Shown here: positions 31,964-43,996 of the stretch, piece by piece | Layout: every line of letters starts with the position of its first letter | Position numbering within the stretch: the stretch's first letter is position 1 | Assembly (NCBI GenBank): GCA_902566785.1 | Contig: CACFKI010000001.1 | Coordinates: forward strand, 62,001 to 126,000 | Reading direction: 5' to 3' | DNA from: an uncultured Pelagibacteraceae bacterium | Lineage (GTDB): Bacteria > Pseudomonadota > Alphaproteobacteria > Pelagibacterales > Pelagibacteraceae | DNA: 64,000 nucleotides | The notes under the pieces: generated by a model | The model's input: only the letters and a program-made list of their open reading frames with translations | Told to the model about the DNA's origin: nothing | Databases searched by the model: none | Program-made: the position numbers and the translations under genes

Positions 31964-34036
31964 TTATATGGCTGCCTGTTTAATAGACAGTTTTACTTTA
32001 CCTCTGTCAAATCCAATTACCTTAACTTTTACTTCATCACCTTCTTTTACAACATCTGTTACTTTGGCAACTCTTTTTTCTGCTAGTTCAGAAATATGTA
32101 CCAGGCCATCTTGTTTACCCAAAAAGTTTACAAAAGCTCCAAACTCCATAATCTTCATAACTTTACCATTATAAATTTTGTTTAGTTCAGCTTTAGCAGT
32201 AAGATCTTTTATCATTTGCATTGCCTTATTTCTTGAGTCCTCATCTGGTGCTGCAACTGTAACTTCTCCTACATCGTTGACATCAACTTTTGCTCCTGAT
32301 TTTTCGACTATCTCTCTTATTGTGGCTCCACCTTTTCCGATAACCGTAGCTATATCTTTTTTATCAACAGTGATTTTTTCCATTTTTGGTGTATGCTTCC
32401 CAACATTGTCTCTAGATTTTGAAAGAGCTTTATTCATCTCTCCTAAAATATGAATTCTTCCATCTTTTGCTTGCTTTAAAGCTTGCTCCATTATTTCAAA
32501 TGTTATACCAGTAATCTTAATATCCATTTGTAGAGAGGTTATTCCATCCTTAGTTCCAGCGACTTTAAAGTCCATATCACCTAAATGGTCTTCATCTCCA
32601 AGTATATCTGACAATACACTAAATTCATCACCTTCTTTAATTAGTCCCATTGCAATACCCGCTACTGGTTCTTTCATTGGTACACCAGCGTCCATCAATG
32701 CGAGTGAGGTTCCGCATACTGTTGCCATAGAAGAGGAGCCGTTAGATTCAGTTATTTCTGATACAATCCTAAAAGTATATGGAAAACTCTCCTTTGAAGG
32801 TAGTGATGAATTAATAGCTCTCCACGCAAGTTTACCGTGTCCAATTTCTCTTCTTCCAGTTCCTATTCTTCCAGTTTCACCAACTGAAAAAGGTGGAAAA
32901 TTATAATGAAGCATAAACCTTTCTCTTTGCAAGCCATCCAAGCTCTCTATTCTTTGCTCATCGTCTGAGGTACCTAAGGTTGCTGTTACAATTGCTTGAG
33001 TTTCACCTCTTGTAAAGAGTGCAGATCCATGTGTTCTTGGTAAAATACCAACTTCACACATAATAGGCCTCACATCAGCTAAGCCTCTACCATCTATACG
33101 ATTTTTATTTTTTAAAATGTCTGTTCTTACAATACTTTTTTCTAAGTTTTTAAGTTCATAATTCACATCTAAATCTGTGTAGTTTTCATTTTCTTCAAAT
33201 AGCTTAATCGCTTTTTCAGTTATTTCAGATATCTGATTTGATCTATCCTGTTTATCTCTTGTAGTAAATGCTTTTTTAAGATCAGAGGTAAATTCTTTAT
33301 CTAATTTATTTTTAATTTCAGAAAGATCCTTCTTTTCAACATTCCAATCTGGTTTTTTACATTGTTTAGCAAGATCTTCAATCATTGAAATAATAGGAAC
33401 AAAGCCTTCATGTCCAAATTTAACAGCATTTAACATTTCTTCCTCCGTTAACCCATTGGCTTCGGACTCTACCATTAAAACTGCATCTTTAGTTCCTGCT
33501 ACAACCAGATCTAATTTAGAATTTTTTAACTGTTCCTTGGAAGGATTGAGAACATATTTGCCATCAATAAAACCAACTCTTGAAGCGCCTACAGGACCTA
33601 AAAAAGGCATTCCTGAAATTGCTAAAGCCGCTGAAGAAGCAATTATTGATAAAATATCAGCTTCATTTTCTTTATCATAAGAAATTACAGTTGGAAGAAC
33701 TTGCACTTCATTTTTAAATTCATCCGGGAATAATGGTCTTATAGGTCTATCAATTAATCTTGATATTAATGTTTCACTTTCAGTAGGTCTAGCTTCTCTC
33801 TTAAAATATCCACCAGGGATTTTTCCAGCTGCATAATATTTTTCCTGATAATTTACTGATAAAGGAAAATAATCAACATCTGGATTTACTTTTTTTGCAC
33901 CTACCGCAGTTGCTAAAACAACTGTTTCTCCACATTGAGCAACAATTGCTCCATCCGCTTGTCTTGCAATTTTTCCTGTTTCTAGACTTATTTTCTTTCC
34001 CCCTACTTCAACTTCTTTTTTTACAATTTTAAACAT
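31964..34036 (-). CDS. pnp: Polyribonucleotide nucleotidyltransferase
   Basis: 690 aa; RNase PH duplicate domains, KH ([18 protein letters not shown]) and S1 ([28 protein letters not shown]). Confidence 0.97.
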   Translation of the reverse strand: MFKIVKKEVEVGGKKISLETGKIARQADGAIVAQCGETVVLATAVGAKKVNPDVDYFPLSVNYQEKYYAAGKIPGGYFKREARPTESETLISRLIDRPIRPLFPDEFKNEVQVLPTVISYDKENEADILSIIASSAALAISGMPFLGPVGASRVGFIDGKYVLNPSKEQLKNSKLDLVVAGTKDAVLMVESEANGLTEEEMLNAVKFGHEGFVPIISMIEDLAKQCKKPDWNVEKKDLSEIKNKLDKEFTSDLKKAFTTRDKQDRSNQISEITEKAIKLFEENENYTDLDVNYELKNLEKSIVRTDILKNKNRIDGRGLADVRPIMCEVGILPRTHGSALFTRGETQAIVTATLGTSDDEQRIESLDGLQRERFMLHYNFPPFSVGETGRIGTGRREIGHGKLAWRAINSSLPSKESFPYTFRIVSEITESNGSSSMATVCGTSLALMDAGVPMKEPVAGIAMGLIKEGDEFSVLSDILGDEDHLGDMDFKVAGTKDGITSLQMDIKITGITFEIMEQALKQAKDGRIHILGEMNKALSKSRDNVGKHTPKMEKITVDKKDIATVIGKGGATIREIVEKSGAKVDVNDVGEVTVAAPDEDSRNKAMQMIKDLTAKAELNKIYNGKVMKIMEFGAFVNFLGKQDGLVHISELAEKRVAKVTDVVKEGDEVKVKVIGFDRGKVKLSIKQAAI

Positions 34037-34285
34037 TTACTTCCTTAAATTTAGTTTTGATAAAACATTTTTGTATGAATCTAACTTATTTTTTTTTAGA
34101 TAATCTAATAATTTTTTTCTTCTGTTGACTGCTCTCAGCAAGCCGACAGATGAGTGCTTATCTTTTTTAAATTGCTTTATATGTTTTGATAAGTTTTCTA
34201 TTTTGTCAGTTAGTTGTGCTATCTGAACTTCTGATGATCCAGTATCTTTTTCATGGATAGATAATTCTTTACTTTTATTTTTCAT
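34037..34285 (-). CDS. rpsO: 30S ribosomal protein S15
   Basis: DTGSSEVQIAQLTDKIENLSKHIKQFKKDKHSSVGLLRAVNRRKKLLDYLKK. Confidence 0.96.
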   Translation of the reverse strand: MKNKSKELSIHEKDTGSSEVQIAQLTDKIENLSKHIKQFKKDKHSSVGLLRAVNRRKKLLDYLKKNKLDSYKNVLSKLNLRK

Positions 34286-34293
34286 TACATTCC

Positions 34294-34665
34294 TTATTTA
34301 TTAGTTTGTTTTATTAAGCTTTCAATTTTTTCTGCATAATCAAAAGACTCGTCTTTAACAAATAAAATTTTTGGTAGGTATTTCATAGTTATTTTTTTTG
34401 ACAAGACTTTTCTTATCACAAATGAAAATTCCTTTAATTTTTCAACAATTTCCTGTGAATTTTTTCCACCTAATGGCAAAACAAAGGCTTTGGCCACCTT
34501 AAGATCCTGACTCATTCTCACTTCTGTCACGGTAATCTCTTTTGTCTCTAAATTAGGTAATTTTGCCTCGCCTCTTAAAAAAATCATACCTAATGCTTGT
34601 TTCACCATTTCACCTACTCTTAATTGTCTTTGAGACACAGTTTTTCCTAATTTACTCATTCTCAA
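34294..34665 (-). CDS. rbfA: Ribosome-binding factor A
   Basis: SQRQLRVGEMVKQALGMIFLRG...ITVTEVRMSQDLKVAKAFVLPL. Confidence 0.92.
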   Translation of the reverse strand: MRMSKLGKTVSQRQLRVGEMVKQALGMIFLRGEAKLPNLETKEITVTEVRMSQDLKVAKAFVLPLGGKNSQEIVEKLKEFSFVIRKVLSKKITMKYLPKILFVKDESFDYAEKIESLIKQTNK

Positions 34666-36869
34666 ATATTTCTTTCTATAACTGTTGAATTGTAAACTTC
34701 TATAATATCTTTTTTTTGAAATTCTGTGAAATTTTTAATCGTAATACCACATTCCAAACCCTCAGTTACTTGTTTAGTTTGGTTTTTTTCTCTAAAAATC
34801 GTACCAATTTTTCCAGTAAATATAACAGTTCCATCTCTTATTATTCTAGCATCACTATCTTGCAATATTTCTCCCTCAACAACCTTGGATCCTGCGACTT
34901 TCCCAACCTTCGAAACCTTAAATATTTCTAATACTTCAGCTGAACCAATAATTTTTTCTTTAACATCAGGTGTTAGCAAACCAGACATTTTTTTCTTAAT
35001 GAAATCAAGTAATTCATAAATAATGTTAAATGCATTTATATTGATTTTTTCTTTTTCAGCTAATTTCTTTGCTTCTTTATTTGGTTTAACGTTAAAAGCC
35101 AAAAGTATTGCGTTAGATGCTTTTGCTAGACTCACGTCAGTCTCGGTGATCATTCCTATATCGGATAATATTATTTTAGGGTTTACTTCCTCATGCTTGA
35201 TCAATGATATTGCATTTTTAATTGCCTCTGAGGAGCCATGAACATCAGATTTTATTATGATATTTAATTCTTCTGAGACTTTATCTTGAAATGCTGAGTC
35301 TTGTGTAACAAATGTAAGAGGATTTTTTCCTTTTTGAGTCTCAATTACTCTAGCCTCGCTTAAAGATTTAGCCTCTTTTTCATTTTCCAATACTACAAAA
35401 TCATCACCAGCTTTTGCTGCTCCATTAATACCTAAAACTTCTACAGGTGTAGACGGGTTTGCCTCTTGGATATTTTTTCCATTATCGTTTATTAAAGCTC
35501 TTACCTTACCCCACTTTAAACCACTTACAAAATAATCTCCTTTATTGAGAGTGCCTGATGTAATAATAATGTTTACAATTGGACCTCTGCCAATATCAAT
35601 TTTTGACTCTAATACTATTCCATTTGCCTTTAAGTCATAATCTGATTTTAAATCTAAAAGTTCAGCTTGAAGCAAAACAGACTCGATTAATTTATCAATA
35701 TTTTTGTTATCTTTTGTTGATATTTCAACCATCAAAGTATCACCCAACAACTCCTCTGCGATTAACTCATGTTCTAAAAGTTGATTTTTTATTTTTTGTG
35801 GATCAGCTTCTGGAAGATCACATTTATTTATAGCTACTACTATAGGAACTTTTGCTGCTTTAGCATGTTTTATTGACTCTATAGTTTGAGGTTTTACTCC
35901 ATCATCTGCAGCAATAACTAAAATAACTATATCAGTAAGTTTTGAACCTCTTGCTCTCATTTCTGTAAAAGCAGCATGTCCTGGAGTATCAATAAATGTA
36001 ATTTTATTATTATTGTAATTTATCTGATAAGCACCTAGGTGTTGTGTTATGCCCCCAAATTCACCTGAAACAACATTTGTTTTTCTTAATGTATCTAAAA
36101 CAGACGTTTTACCATGATCAACATGGCCCATTACTGTAACTATTGGTGGTCTAGACTTTAGATTTTCAGATTTTACATCCTTAATTTTTTTTATTATTTC
36201 CTCTGCTTTTTCCTCTTTAATTGGATTGTGTCCAAACTCTTGAACTAGATACTCTGCAATATCAGCATTAATATTATGATTAATGGTTGCGGTAACACCC
36301 ATGCCCAATAATTTTTTTATTAATGAGCTTGATTGCTCAGCCATTCGATTAGCTAATTCTCTAATAGTAATTACCTCTGGTATATTAACGTCTCTTTTAA
36401 TTGGTTTTAAATTATCTTTTAAATCTTCTTTTTTGAGTTCTTTGTTTTCTTTTTGTTTAGCTCTTTTATATGAAGCAAGACTTCTGCTTTTGAAATCTAT
36501 ACCATCTTCACTAAGAGCTCTTGATACTGTTAACTTCAACTCTCTTCTTTTATTTCCTATTTTTCCTTTTTGTATAGTCTCACCTTTTAATCTTTTTGTT
36601 GCTCTTTGCTCTGCTAATTTTCTTTTTTCAAAGTCGTTTGTTTTTGGTGGAGAAATAAAACTTTCTTGGTTAAATTTTAAATTTGGCTTAGATTTAAAAT
36701 TCCTATTTTGATTTTGATTTTGATTTTTTTGAAATGAATTTTTATTTCCAAACTTTGGTTTTTTTTCTATTATTACAGAATTTTTACCTTGCGATTTCGC
36801 AAGTTCAATATTATTTATAGTTTTCTTGGAACTTCCCGAAATAGTTAACTTTAATTTTTTTTTCTCCAT
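34662..36869 (-). CDS. infB: Translation initiation factor IF-2
   Basis: PPIVTVMGHVDHGKTSVLDTLRKTNVVSGEFGGITQHLGAYQ, FIDTPGHAAFTEMRARG. Confidence 0.97.
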   Translation of the reverse strand: MEKKKLKLTISGSSKKTINNIELAKSQGKNSVIIEKKPKFGNKNSFQKNQNQNQNRNFKSKPNLKFNQESFISPPKTNDFEKRKLAEQRATKRLKGETIQKGKIGNKRRELKLTVSRALSEDGIDFKSRSLASYKRAKQKENKELKKEDLKDNLKPIKRDVNIPEVITIRELANRMAEQSSSLIKKLLGMGVTATINHNINADIAEYLVQEFGHNPIKEEKAEEIIKKIKDVKSENLKSRPPIVTVMGHVDHGKTSVLDTLRKTNVVSGEFGGITQHLGAYQINYNNNKITFIDTPGHAAFTEMRARGSKLTDIVILVIAADDGVKPQTIESIKHAKAAKVPIVVAINKCDLPEADPQKIKNQLLEHELIAEELLGDTLMVEISTKDNKNIDKLIESVLLQAELLDLKSDYDLKANGIVLESKIDIGRGPIVNIIITSGTLNKGDYFVSGLKWGKVRALINDNGKNIQEANPSTPVEVLGINGAAKAGDDFVVLENEKEAKSLSEARVIETQKGKNPLTFVTQDSAFQDKVSEELNIIIKSDVHGSSEAIKNAISLIKHEEVNPKIILSDIGMITETDVSLAKASNAILLAFNVKPNKEAKKLAEKEKININAFNIIYELLDFIKKKMSGLLTPDVKEKIIGSAEVLEIFKVSKVGKVAGSKVVEGEILQDSDARIIRDGTVIFTGKIGTIFREKNQTKQVTEGLECGITIKNFTEFQKKDIIEVYNSTVIERNI

Positions 36870-36879
36870 TTATCATCTC

Positions 36880-38433
36880 TCAATCTTTATATGCTTTTTC
36901 TCTTGCAGTCATAATTAAATCATCTGACTCTTTTTTTGATAAAGCGAAATCTTCTAAATAACCTTTGATCTTAATTCTTTCTCCTTTAACAACATCGTAT
37001 GTCCCTGTTAATTCATCTGATGATAAATCAGCAAAATCGGTCAAAGTTAAAATTTTTTGTTCTCCTAAGGTTACGAGCATACCAGGTGTAAGTCCAGCAT
37101 GGTTTATAAGATCATTTTCTAAACCTAAATCTTTTATTTTTTTTGTTATCTCTTCCTGATCTTTCTGATAAAATTCTTGTGCTCTCTGTATTAACTCTTT
37201 TGCAGTGTCTTCCTCAATACCTTCAATTTTTACTAAAGCTTCTGGTTGGCTGTCCTTAATATCGTCAATTGATGAAAATCCTTCTGCAACTAATAATTGA
37301 CCAAGTGTTTCATCTAATTCTAGATTTTTTACGAAATTGTCAGTTTTTTCTTTAAATTCAATCTGTCTTCTTTCAGAGTCCTCTTGATCTGTAAGAATAT
37401 TTATTTCATAATTTAAAAGTTTCGTTGCTAACCTTACGTTTTGACCTCTTCTACCTATCGCTTTGCTAAGGTTTTCTTCTGTTAATATTACGTCTAATTT
37501 TTTAAACTCATTATCTACATTTACTCTCTGTACGATTGCAGGTGAAAGAGCATTCGAAACGAATACAGCAGGATCTTCTGACCAATTCACTATATCTATC
37601 TTTTCACCTTGAAGTTCATTTACTACCGCTTGAACTCTACTTCCTCTCATACCCACACAAGCTCCAACTGGATCAAGAGAAGTATCAATCGCTTTGACAC
37701 ATATTTTTGCCCTACTACCTGGATCTCTAGCTGAAGACTTTATTTCAATTAATCCATCATAAATTTCAGGAACTTCTTGAATAAATAATTTTTCCATAAA
37801 CTTAGGATGAGCACGAGATAAGAATATTTGTTGACCTCTCGGCTCTCTCCTCACATCCAGACAATACGCTTTTACTCTATCACCTGCTTTTATGTTTTCT
37901 CTTGGTATCATTTCATTTTTCTGAATTATTGCCTCTGTTCTACCAAGATCCACTATAACATTTCCAAATTCTAATCTCTTAACAATACCACTTAAAATCG
38001 TATCTTTTTTGTCTATAAAATCGTTATACTGTCTTTCTCTTTCAGCCTCTCTTACGTTAAAATTTATTACCTGTTTAGCTGTTTGAGCTGCAATTCTTCC
38101 AAAGTCAAAAGATGGAAGCGGTTGTAAAACTTCATCTCCAATTTTTTTATCACTATTATTGCTATTAATTTTAGTCGCTTGCTCTAAACTTATTTCAATA
38201 TTTGAATTTTCTGGTTTTTCGACAATGGTTAGTTTTCTATATATTCCAATGTCGCCATTTTCTCTATCTATCAAAACCTTAATTTCATTTTCAGATCCGA
38301 ATTTCGATTTTGCTGCTTTGGCTATACCATTTTCCATTGAGTCAATAATTAATTCTTTATCAATCGATTTTTCTAAAGCTACAGCCTCAGCTATTCTTAA
38401 TAGTTCTAATTTATCTGCTCTTCTATTTAACAT
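36880..38433 (-). CDS. nusA: Transcription termination/antitermination protein NusA
   Basis: S1/KH: GSRVQAVVNELQGEKIDIVNWSEDPAVFVSNALSPA. Start at 38433 (MLNRRADKLELLRIAEAV) has a GGAG RBS just after the metK terminator; track start is 38448. Confidence 0.95.
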   Translation of the reverse strand: MLNRRADKLELLRIAEAVALEKSIDKELIIDSMENGIAKAAKSKFGSENEIKVLIDRENGDIGIYRKLTIVEKPENSNIEISLEQATKINSNNSDKKIGDEVLQPLPSFDFGRIAAQTAKQVINFNVREAERERQYNDFIDKKDTILSGIVKRLEFGNVIVDLGRTEAIIQKNEMIPRENIKAGDRVKAYCLDVRREPRGQQIFLSRAHPKFMEKLFIQEVPEIYDGLIEIKSSARDPGSRAKICVKAIDTSLDPVGACVGMRGSRVQAVVNELQGEKIDIVNWSEDPAVFVSNALSPAIVQRVNVDNEFKKLDVILTEENLSKAIGRRGQNVRLATKLLNYEINILTDQEDSERRQIEFKEKTDNFVKNLELDETLGQLLVAEGFSSIDDIKDSQPEALVKIEGIEEDTAKELIQRAQEFYQKDQEEITKKIKDLGLENDLINHAGLTPGMLVTLGEQKILTLTDFADLSSDELTGTYDVVKGERIKIKGYLEDFALSKKESDDLIMTAREKAYKD

Positions 38434-38446
38434 TTTTGCTTTCTCC

Positions 38447-38473
38447 AAAAAAAAATGGGCCGAGGCCCATTTT
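38447..38473 (-). terminator. Intrinsic terminator downstream of metK
   Basis: AAAATGGGC-CGAG-GCCCATTTT hairpin (38455-38470 core) followed on the minus strand by a T run; lies directly upstream of the nusA RBS. Confidence 0.8.
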
Positions 38474-38529
38474 GAAATTTCAACAATGTGAGTTGAATAT
38501 AGGTATTTTTGTTAAATTTTCAACTTTAT

Positions 38530-39693
38530 TTACTTACTAAAAACATTAGCTTTATCAGTTTTTTCCCACGAAAATGAGCCATTAGAGCCGTGTTCTCGTC
38601 CAAAATGACCATAGGCTGCGGTTTTTTCATATATTGGTTTATTTAATCCAAGCATCTCTCTTATACCTCTAGGGCTTAAATCAAAATTTTCACTTATCAA
38701 TTTTTCTACATGTCTATTTTTTTCTTCATCATTATCAAAAAGATCAACATAAATTGATAAAGGTTTGGATACTCCGATTGCATATGCTAATTGAATTAAA
38801 CATTTGTCAGCAATTTTAGAGGCTACAACATTTTTTGCTAAATATCTTGAAGCATATGCGGCTGATCTATCTACTTTGGTTGGATCCTTTCCAGAAAATG
38901 CTCCACCTCCATGAGGTGCAGCACCTCCATAAGTATCAACAATTATTTTTCTACCAGTTAACCCACTATCTCCATCTGGTCCTCCTATTACAAAATTACC
39001 AGTTGGATTAACATAAATTTCCTTTTCATCTAATCCATTTAAAAGTTCCTTAGGTATAGATCTTTCAATATATGGTTTAACTAGCTCTCTTACTTGAGAT
39101 TGATTTACATCAGCAGAATGTTGTGTTGAAATAACAACTGATTTAACATTTGCTGGTTTTCCATCTTTGTACTCAATAGTTATTTGACTTTTAGAATCTG
39201 GCTCAATATTTTTAAGCTTTCCAGATTTTCTATCCTCAGCCATTAATCTTAAAATCTTATGTGAATAATGTATCGGTGCTGGCATCAGTACATCAGTTTC
39301 ATTGCAAGCATATCCAAACATTATTCCTTGATCTCCAGCTCCTTCATCTTTATTTCCAGATGAGTCAACTCCCATTGCTATATCTGCAGATTGAGAGTGA
39401 AGATGACTTTCTATTTTTGTAGCTTCTTTATATGTAAAACCATCTTGGTCATAACCAATATCTTTTATACATCCTCTTACTTTTTCAATTAAATCATCTT
39501 TTTTAATTTCTGGACCTCTTACTTCTCCAGCTAAAACAACTTTATTAGTTGTAGTTAGTGTTTCACATGCAACCCTTGACTGAGGCTCAGCGCCTAAATA
39601 CGTGTCAACTACCATGTCAGATATTCTGTCACATACTTTATCTGGATGTCCTTCTGATACAGACTCACTTGTAAATAAATAATTTTTTTTCAT
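38530..39693 (-). CDS. metK: S-adenosylmethionine synthetase
   Basis: [57 protein letters not shown]. Confidence 0.97.
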   Translation of the reverse strand: MKKNYLFTSESVSEGHPDKVCDRISDMVVDTYLGAEPQSRVACETLTTTNKVVLAGEVRGPEIKKDDLIEKVRGCIKDIGYDQDGFTYKEATKIESHLHSQSADIAMGVDSSGNKDEGAGDQGIMFGYACNETDVLMPAPIHYSHKILRLMAEDRKSGKLKNIEPDSKSQITIEYKDGKPANVKSVVISTQHSADVNQSQVRELVKPYIERSIPKELLNGLDEKEIYVNPTGNFVIGGPDGDSGLTGRKIIVDTYGGAAPHGGGAFSGKDPTKVDRSAAYASRYLAKNVVASKIADKCLIQLAYAIGVSKPLSIYVDLFDNDEEKNRHVEKLISENFDLSPRGIREMLGLNKPIYEKTAAYGHFGREHGSNGSFSWEKTDKANVFSK

Positions 39694-41213
39694 GAATTCT
39701 CCCTATTTTTTAAAAAAAAAATTAAACTAATATAAATTAACAAAAAATAAAAGAAGATCTTATTACCTTGGGAACTAAAAAAGGTTTTTTCTATCAATTT
39801 AAAACTTTTAAATTCGATTACTCCCCTCTCGGTTGATTTAAATTTATTTATTACCTCTCCTTTATAATTAATAAATGCAGATATACCATTATTAGCAGAT
39901 CGAATAGAATTTTTTCCTTCTTCAATTGAACGAAATATTAAATGAGAAAAATGTTGATAGGGTCCTATAGAATTTCCGAACCAACCATCTTCAGAAATAT
40001 TTAATATAATATCAAAATCTGATTTGGTTTGTTTTAATTTTCCAGAGTAAATTATTTCATAACAAATTAATGGGAGAAAATTAATCCCATTAACTTCAAT
40101 TATTTTTCTCTCTTTTCCTTCTGAAAATGATCCATAACCCTGGGTGATTTTTTTAAGTCCAAATTTATTAAAAAAACTTTCGAAAGGCACAAATTCTCCA
40201 AACGGAACTAATTTATTTTTATCATATATATTTAGTATGTTTGTATCCTTATCAATAACCACCAGTGAATTGAAAGTTTTGTTATTTTTAAATCTATTAA
40301 CACCTAAAATAATTATATGTTCATCAAAATAATTATTTGAAAATAAATGACTATATTGAGTCAGATCATCAAGATATACTGATGGGAATGTACCTTCAGG
40401 AAAAATAAAAACTGTTTTTTCAAATTTATTGGGGCTGCTTAAATAAATTAGTTCTTCAATTAATTCATAAGAATTAAAATTTTGAAAATATTTATTTATT
40501 TCAGTTTTTGGAGCGATTATTTTAATTGAAAAATTTAAATTTCGGTTTTCAATAAAATTATCCTTTTTAATTATTGAAAAGCCATAAAGATAATTTGATA
40601 TCATTAATACAAAAGCAGAAAGAATTATAAAAAATTTATCTTTTTTTTTATATTTTAAAAAAACTACTGACGGTATTAATAAAAAACTAATATATATTAA
40701 ATTTAAAGAATAGGTCCCCAATAACGATAGAATTTGAATCATAGGTAAAAATTCTGTTAGAGAAAAAATAATTAAGTTCCAAGGAAAACCACCTAATACA
40801 GAACCTCTTATGTATTCAACACTTCCAAAAATAATTGAAAAAATTAATATTGAAGAAATCTTTTTACTTAATTTAAAAAGAGAACAGGTTAAAGTTGCTA
40901 ACCCATAAAAGGAACCAAGAAATAATGGGATTAAAATTATAGCAAAAGGGATTAATGGTTTAAAAATTTCCTCAAATGTTAGTGAGTGAATTAACCAATA
41001 TAAACTAGAAATAAAATAACCAAAACCAAATACCCAACCTATGCAAAAGGATATAATTTTACTTTTTTTATAGTTTGATAAGTAAAAAATAAAAAATAAT
41101 GGAAATGTTATAAAATTAAAATAAAAATAATTATAAGGCGGTAAACTAAATGATGAAATTACCCCAAGAATTAGTGGTATAAAAAAAATTAATAATTTAT
41201 TTTGTATGATCAA
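39690..41213 (-). CDS. lnt: Apolipoprotein N-acyltransferase
   Basis: CN-hydrolase domain: [39 protein letters not shown]-terminal multi-TM. Confidence 0.93.
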   Translation of the reverse strand: MIIQNKLLIFFIPLILGVISSFSLPPYNYFYFNFITFPLFFIFYLSNYKKSKIISFCIGWVFGFGYFISSLYWLIHSLTFEEIFKPLIPFAIILIPLFLGSFYGLATLTCSLFKLSKKISSILIFSIIFGSVEYIRGSVLGGFPWNLIIFSLTEFLPMIQILSLLGTYSLNLIYISFLLIPSVVFLKYKKKDKFFIILSAFVLMISNYLYGFSIIKKDNFIENRNLNFSIKIIAPKTEINKYFQNFNSYELIEELIYLSSPNKFEKTVFIFPEGTFPSVYLDDLTQYSHLFSNNYFDEHIIILGVNRFKNNKTFNSLVVIDKDTNILNIYDKNKLVPFGEFVPFESFFNKFGLKKITQGYGSFSEGKERKIIEVNGINFLPLICYEIIYSGKLKQTKSDFDIILNISEDGWFGNSIGPYQHFSHLIFRSIEEGKNSIRSANNGISAFINYKGEVINKFKSTERGVIEFKSFKLIEKTFFSSQGNKIFFYFLLIYISLIFFLKNRENS

Positions 41214-41220
41214 TTTTAGT

Positions 41221-41658
41221 TTATCTTTTAAAATAATTTAGTATTAAAATTTCTTTTTTATGCATTTGTTTAAAATCCTTTATACTTTTGTGATCATAGC
41301 CTACTAAGTGTAAATAACCATGAATCCACATTTTATCAAATTCTTCTAAAAAATTTGTTTTTTTAGATCTGTTATTAATTATTTCATAACTTATTGCTAT
41401 ATCACCAATATAATTTTTATTTTTTATTAAGTCTTTAATTGGAAAAGACAATACATCTGTTGGTTTATTTTTTTTTCTAAATTTATTATTTAATAATTTC
41501 ATTTTTTTATTATCTGTTAATAAAATTGAAAATTCCTTATTAATGTTAAAATCTTTTATTTTTGAAAGTTTATTAAATTTTCTTTTTATATAATCTGAAG
41601 GACTTTTAATATGTTTTCGCCAATTTTTATTTTCTAAAATTACATTAGCTTTTATCAT
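41221..41658 (-). CDS. ybeY: Endoribonuclease YbeY
   Basis: NKKMKLLNNKFRKKNKPTDVLSFP, GDIAISYE, HGYLHLVGYDH. Confidence 0.94.
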   Translation of the reverse strand: MIKANVILENKNWRKHIKSPSDYIKRKFNKLSKIKDFNINKEFSILLTDNKKMKLLNNKFRKKNKPTDVLSFPIKDLIKNKNYIGDIAISYEIINNRSKKTNFLEEFDKMWIHGYLHLVGYDHKSIKDFKQMHKKEILILNYFKR

Positions 41659-42662
41659 TAATCATTATTTTGATCAGAGTACGCTTTTACGATTTTTGAG
41701 ACTAGAGGATGTCGAACTACATCCATATGATCGAAGTCTACAACAGAAATTTCATCTAAGTGGCCAAGTAATTTTTTTGAGCGATTCAAGCCTGAGGTAG
41801 ATTTATTTGGTAAATCAATTTGAGATGGATCGCCGTTGATAACAATTTTCGAATTTTCCCCTATACGAGTTAGAAACATTTTAATTTGAGTATCAGTAGC
41901 ATTTTGTGCTTCATCAAGAATTGCAAATGAATTTTTTAAAGTTCTTCCTCTCATAAATGCTAAAGGTGCAATTTCAATATCACCAACTTCGATTTTTTTT
42001 TGTATTTTTTCAAAATCTAAAAGATCGTAAAGAGAGTCATATAAAGGCCGAAGATATGGATCAACTTTTTCTCGCATATCTCCTGGTAAAAAACCTAACC
42101 TCTCTCCTGCTTCAACTGCTGGCCTTGATAATATAATTCTTTCAATTTTCTTATCTAATAACATTGTTAATGCTACAGCGACCGCTAAAAAGGTTTTTCC
42201 TGTTCCGGCTGGACCTGAAGAAATTATTATTTCATTTTCTTTTAAAGCTCTAACATATTTTTTTTGTTTTTCTGATCTTGGAATTACAGATTTTTTTGGG
42301 GTCTTAATTATATACTCTAAATTTTTTTCCGAATTAATTTTCTCTTTTATCATAAAATTATTAATTGAAGAAATTATATCTTTTTTTTCAATTGATCCAT
42401 TGATTATAAATCGATCGTGTAAAAAATTAATAGCATTTTTTACTATTTCATTATTTTTTGGAGTACTTTTTACCAGAATTGAATTACCTCTTGAATAAAT
42501 GCTTATATTTGTAAGTTTTTCTAGTTCCTTAAGATTGTTATTAAACTCTCCAACTACTCCTAAAAGATTTTCGTTATTTTGAAAAATTATACTTAAAGTA
42601 TCATTATCTGCGTAAACATACTTTAAGTTAGATTTAAATTTTTTCTGAGTAGAATTACTCAA
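41658..42662 (-). CDS. PhoH-like ATPase
   Basis: IIISSGPAGTGKTFLAVAVAL, RLGFLPGDMREKVDPYLRPLYD, AILDEAQNATDTQIKMFLTRIG. Confidence 0.94.
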   Translation of the reverse strand: MSNSTQKKFKSNLKYVYADNDTLSIIFQNNENLLGVVGEFNNNLKELEKLTNISIYSRGNSILVKSTPKNNEIVKNAINFLHDRFIINGSIEKKDIISSINNFMIKEKINSEKNLEYIIKTPKKSVIPRSEKQKKYVRALKENEIIISSGPAGTGKTFLAVAVALTMLLDKKIERIILSRPAVEAGERLGFLPGDMREKVDPYLRPLYDSLYDLLDFEKIQKKIEVGDIEIAPLAFMRGRTLKNSFAILDEAQNATDTQIKMFLTRIGENSKIVINGDPSQIDLPNKSTSGLNRSKKLLGHLDEISVVDFDHMDVVRHPLVSKIVKAYSDQNND

Positions 42663-43996
42663 TTTAAAAGCTCTCTTTGATTTGTGGTTTTTCCAAATAA
42701 AGTATTTTGATTTACTTTTTCAATATTTACTTTAATAATCTTTCCAACATCTTTTTTACTTCCATCAAAAATCACAGAATTCATATATTTATTTCTACCA
42801 AATAATTTATTTTGACCAATTATTTCATTTTCTACAAGTACATCAACTGAATTATTTATAAATGATTTATTAATATTTAATTGGTGCAAAAAAAGTTGTT
42901 CTTGAATTTTAATTAATCTTTCTTTTGAAATTTCATAATCTACTTGTTTTAAAGTGGAAGCTTTAGTTCCAGGTCTAGGACTAAAAATAAATGAAAATGA
43001 ATTTATAAATCTAAAACTTTTTATAAAATTTAAAGTTTCTAGGAAATCACTTTCATCTTCCCCTGGATAAGAGATAATAAAATCACTTGAAAATTCAATT
43101 TCAGGATTTATTTTTTTCAGAACTTCATAAATTTTTATATATGTTTCAACTGTATGTTTTCTATTCATAAGCTTTAACATTTTATTTGAGCCACTTTGAA
43201 TTGGTAAATGGACAAAGGGCATCAATTTTTTACTTAGTGAATAACAATCAATTAAATCGTCCGTCATATCTCTTGGATGTGAAGTGGTATATCTTATTCT
43301 GTCTATCTCTGAAAAATTTTCTAGAGTATTAATTAAATTTGATAGCCTATATTCCTTACTTTGAATTTTAAAGGAATATGCATTTACATTTTGACCAAGC
43401 AGAATAATTTCTTTTGCTCCATTTTTAACTAGTTCTTCAGCCTCTAAAATAATTTTATCAAATGGTCTTGAATACTCTGGTCCTCTTGTAAAAGGAACTA
43501 CACAAAAATTACAAAACTTATCACAACCTTCTTGAATAGTAAGATACGCAGAAATATTAGTATCTCCGTTTTTAGTATTATCTAAATAATTAAATTTATT
43601 TACTACATCAAATTCAGTTTCTTCAATTTTTTTACCTATTTCAAAGTTTTTGATTAAATTATTGAGTTTGTGATAGGATTGTGGACCAACAACCATATCT
43701 ATATAGGGCTCTCTTTTTAACATTTCCTCATTTTCAGCTTGAGCTACACAACCAGTTATAATTGTTATTGGTTTATTTTTTGACTTATATAATTCTCTTA
43801 TTCTGCCCACTTCATGATAAACTTTTTCTTTTGCCTTATCTCTTATGTGACAGGTATTAATTATATAACAATCTACATTTTCTTTATTCTCTGTTTTAAG
43901 ATAACCAATTTTTTTTACAGTATCGTAAATCCTATTGGAGTCATACTCATTCATTTGACATCCAAAAGTTTTAATGAATATTTTTTTTTCCATCAA
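42659..43996 (-). CDS. miaB: tRNA-2-methylthio-N6-dimethylallyladenosine synthase
   Basis: IKTFGCQMNEYDSNRI, radical SAM EGCDKFCNFCVVPFTRGPEYSRP. Confidence 0.96.
   Translation of the reverse strand: MMEKKIFIKTFGCQMNEYDSNRIYDTVKKIGYLKTENKENVDCYIINTCHIRDKAKEKVYHEVGRIRELYKSKNKPITIITGCVAQAENEEMLKREPYIDMVVGPQSYHKLNNLIKNFEIGKKIEETEFDVVNKFNYLDNTKNGDTNISAYLTIQEGCDKFCNFCVVPFTRGPEYSRPFDKIILEAEELVKNGAKEIILLGQNVNAYSFKIQSKEYRLSNLINTLENFSEIDRIRYTTSHPRDMTDDLIDCYSLSKKLMPFVHLPIQSGSNKMLKLMNRKHTVETYIKIYEVLKKINPEIEFSSDFIISYPGEDESDFLETLNFIKSFRFINSFSFIFSPRPGTKASTLKQVDYEISKERLIKIQEQLFLHQLNINKSFINNSVDVLVENEIIGQNKLFGRNKYMNSVIFDGSKKDVGKIIKVNIEKVNQNTLFGKTTNQRELLN

Noticed and set aside
31968-32453. Plus-strand ORFs inside pnp (also 33456-33680)
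   Set aside because: Antisense shadows of pnp; composition reflects reverse reading of coding sequence.
34716-36711. Several plus-strand ORFs antisense to infB
   Set aside because: infB is unambiguous; these are shadow ORFs without recognisable motifs.
39690-39740. Possible SAM riboswitch upstream of metK
   Set aside because: lnt overlaps the metK start by 4 nt, leaving no leader.
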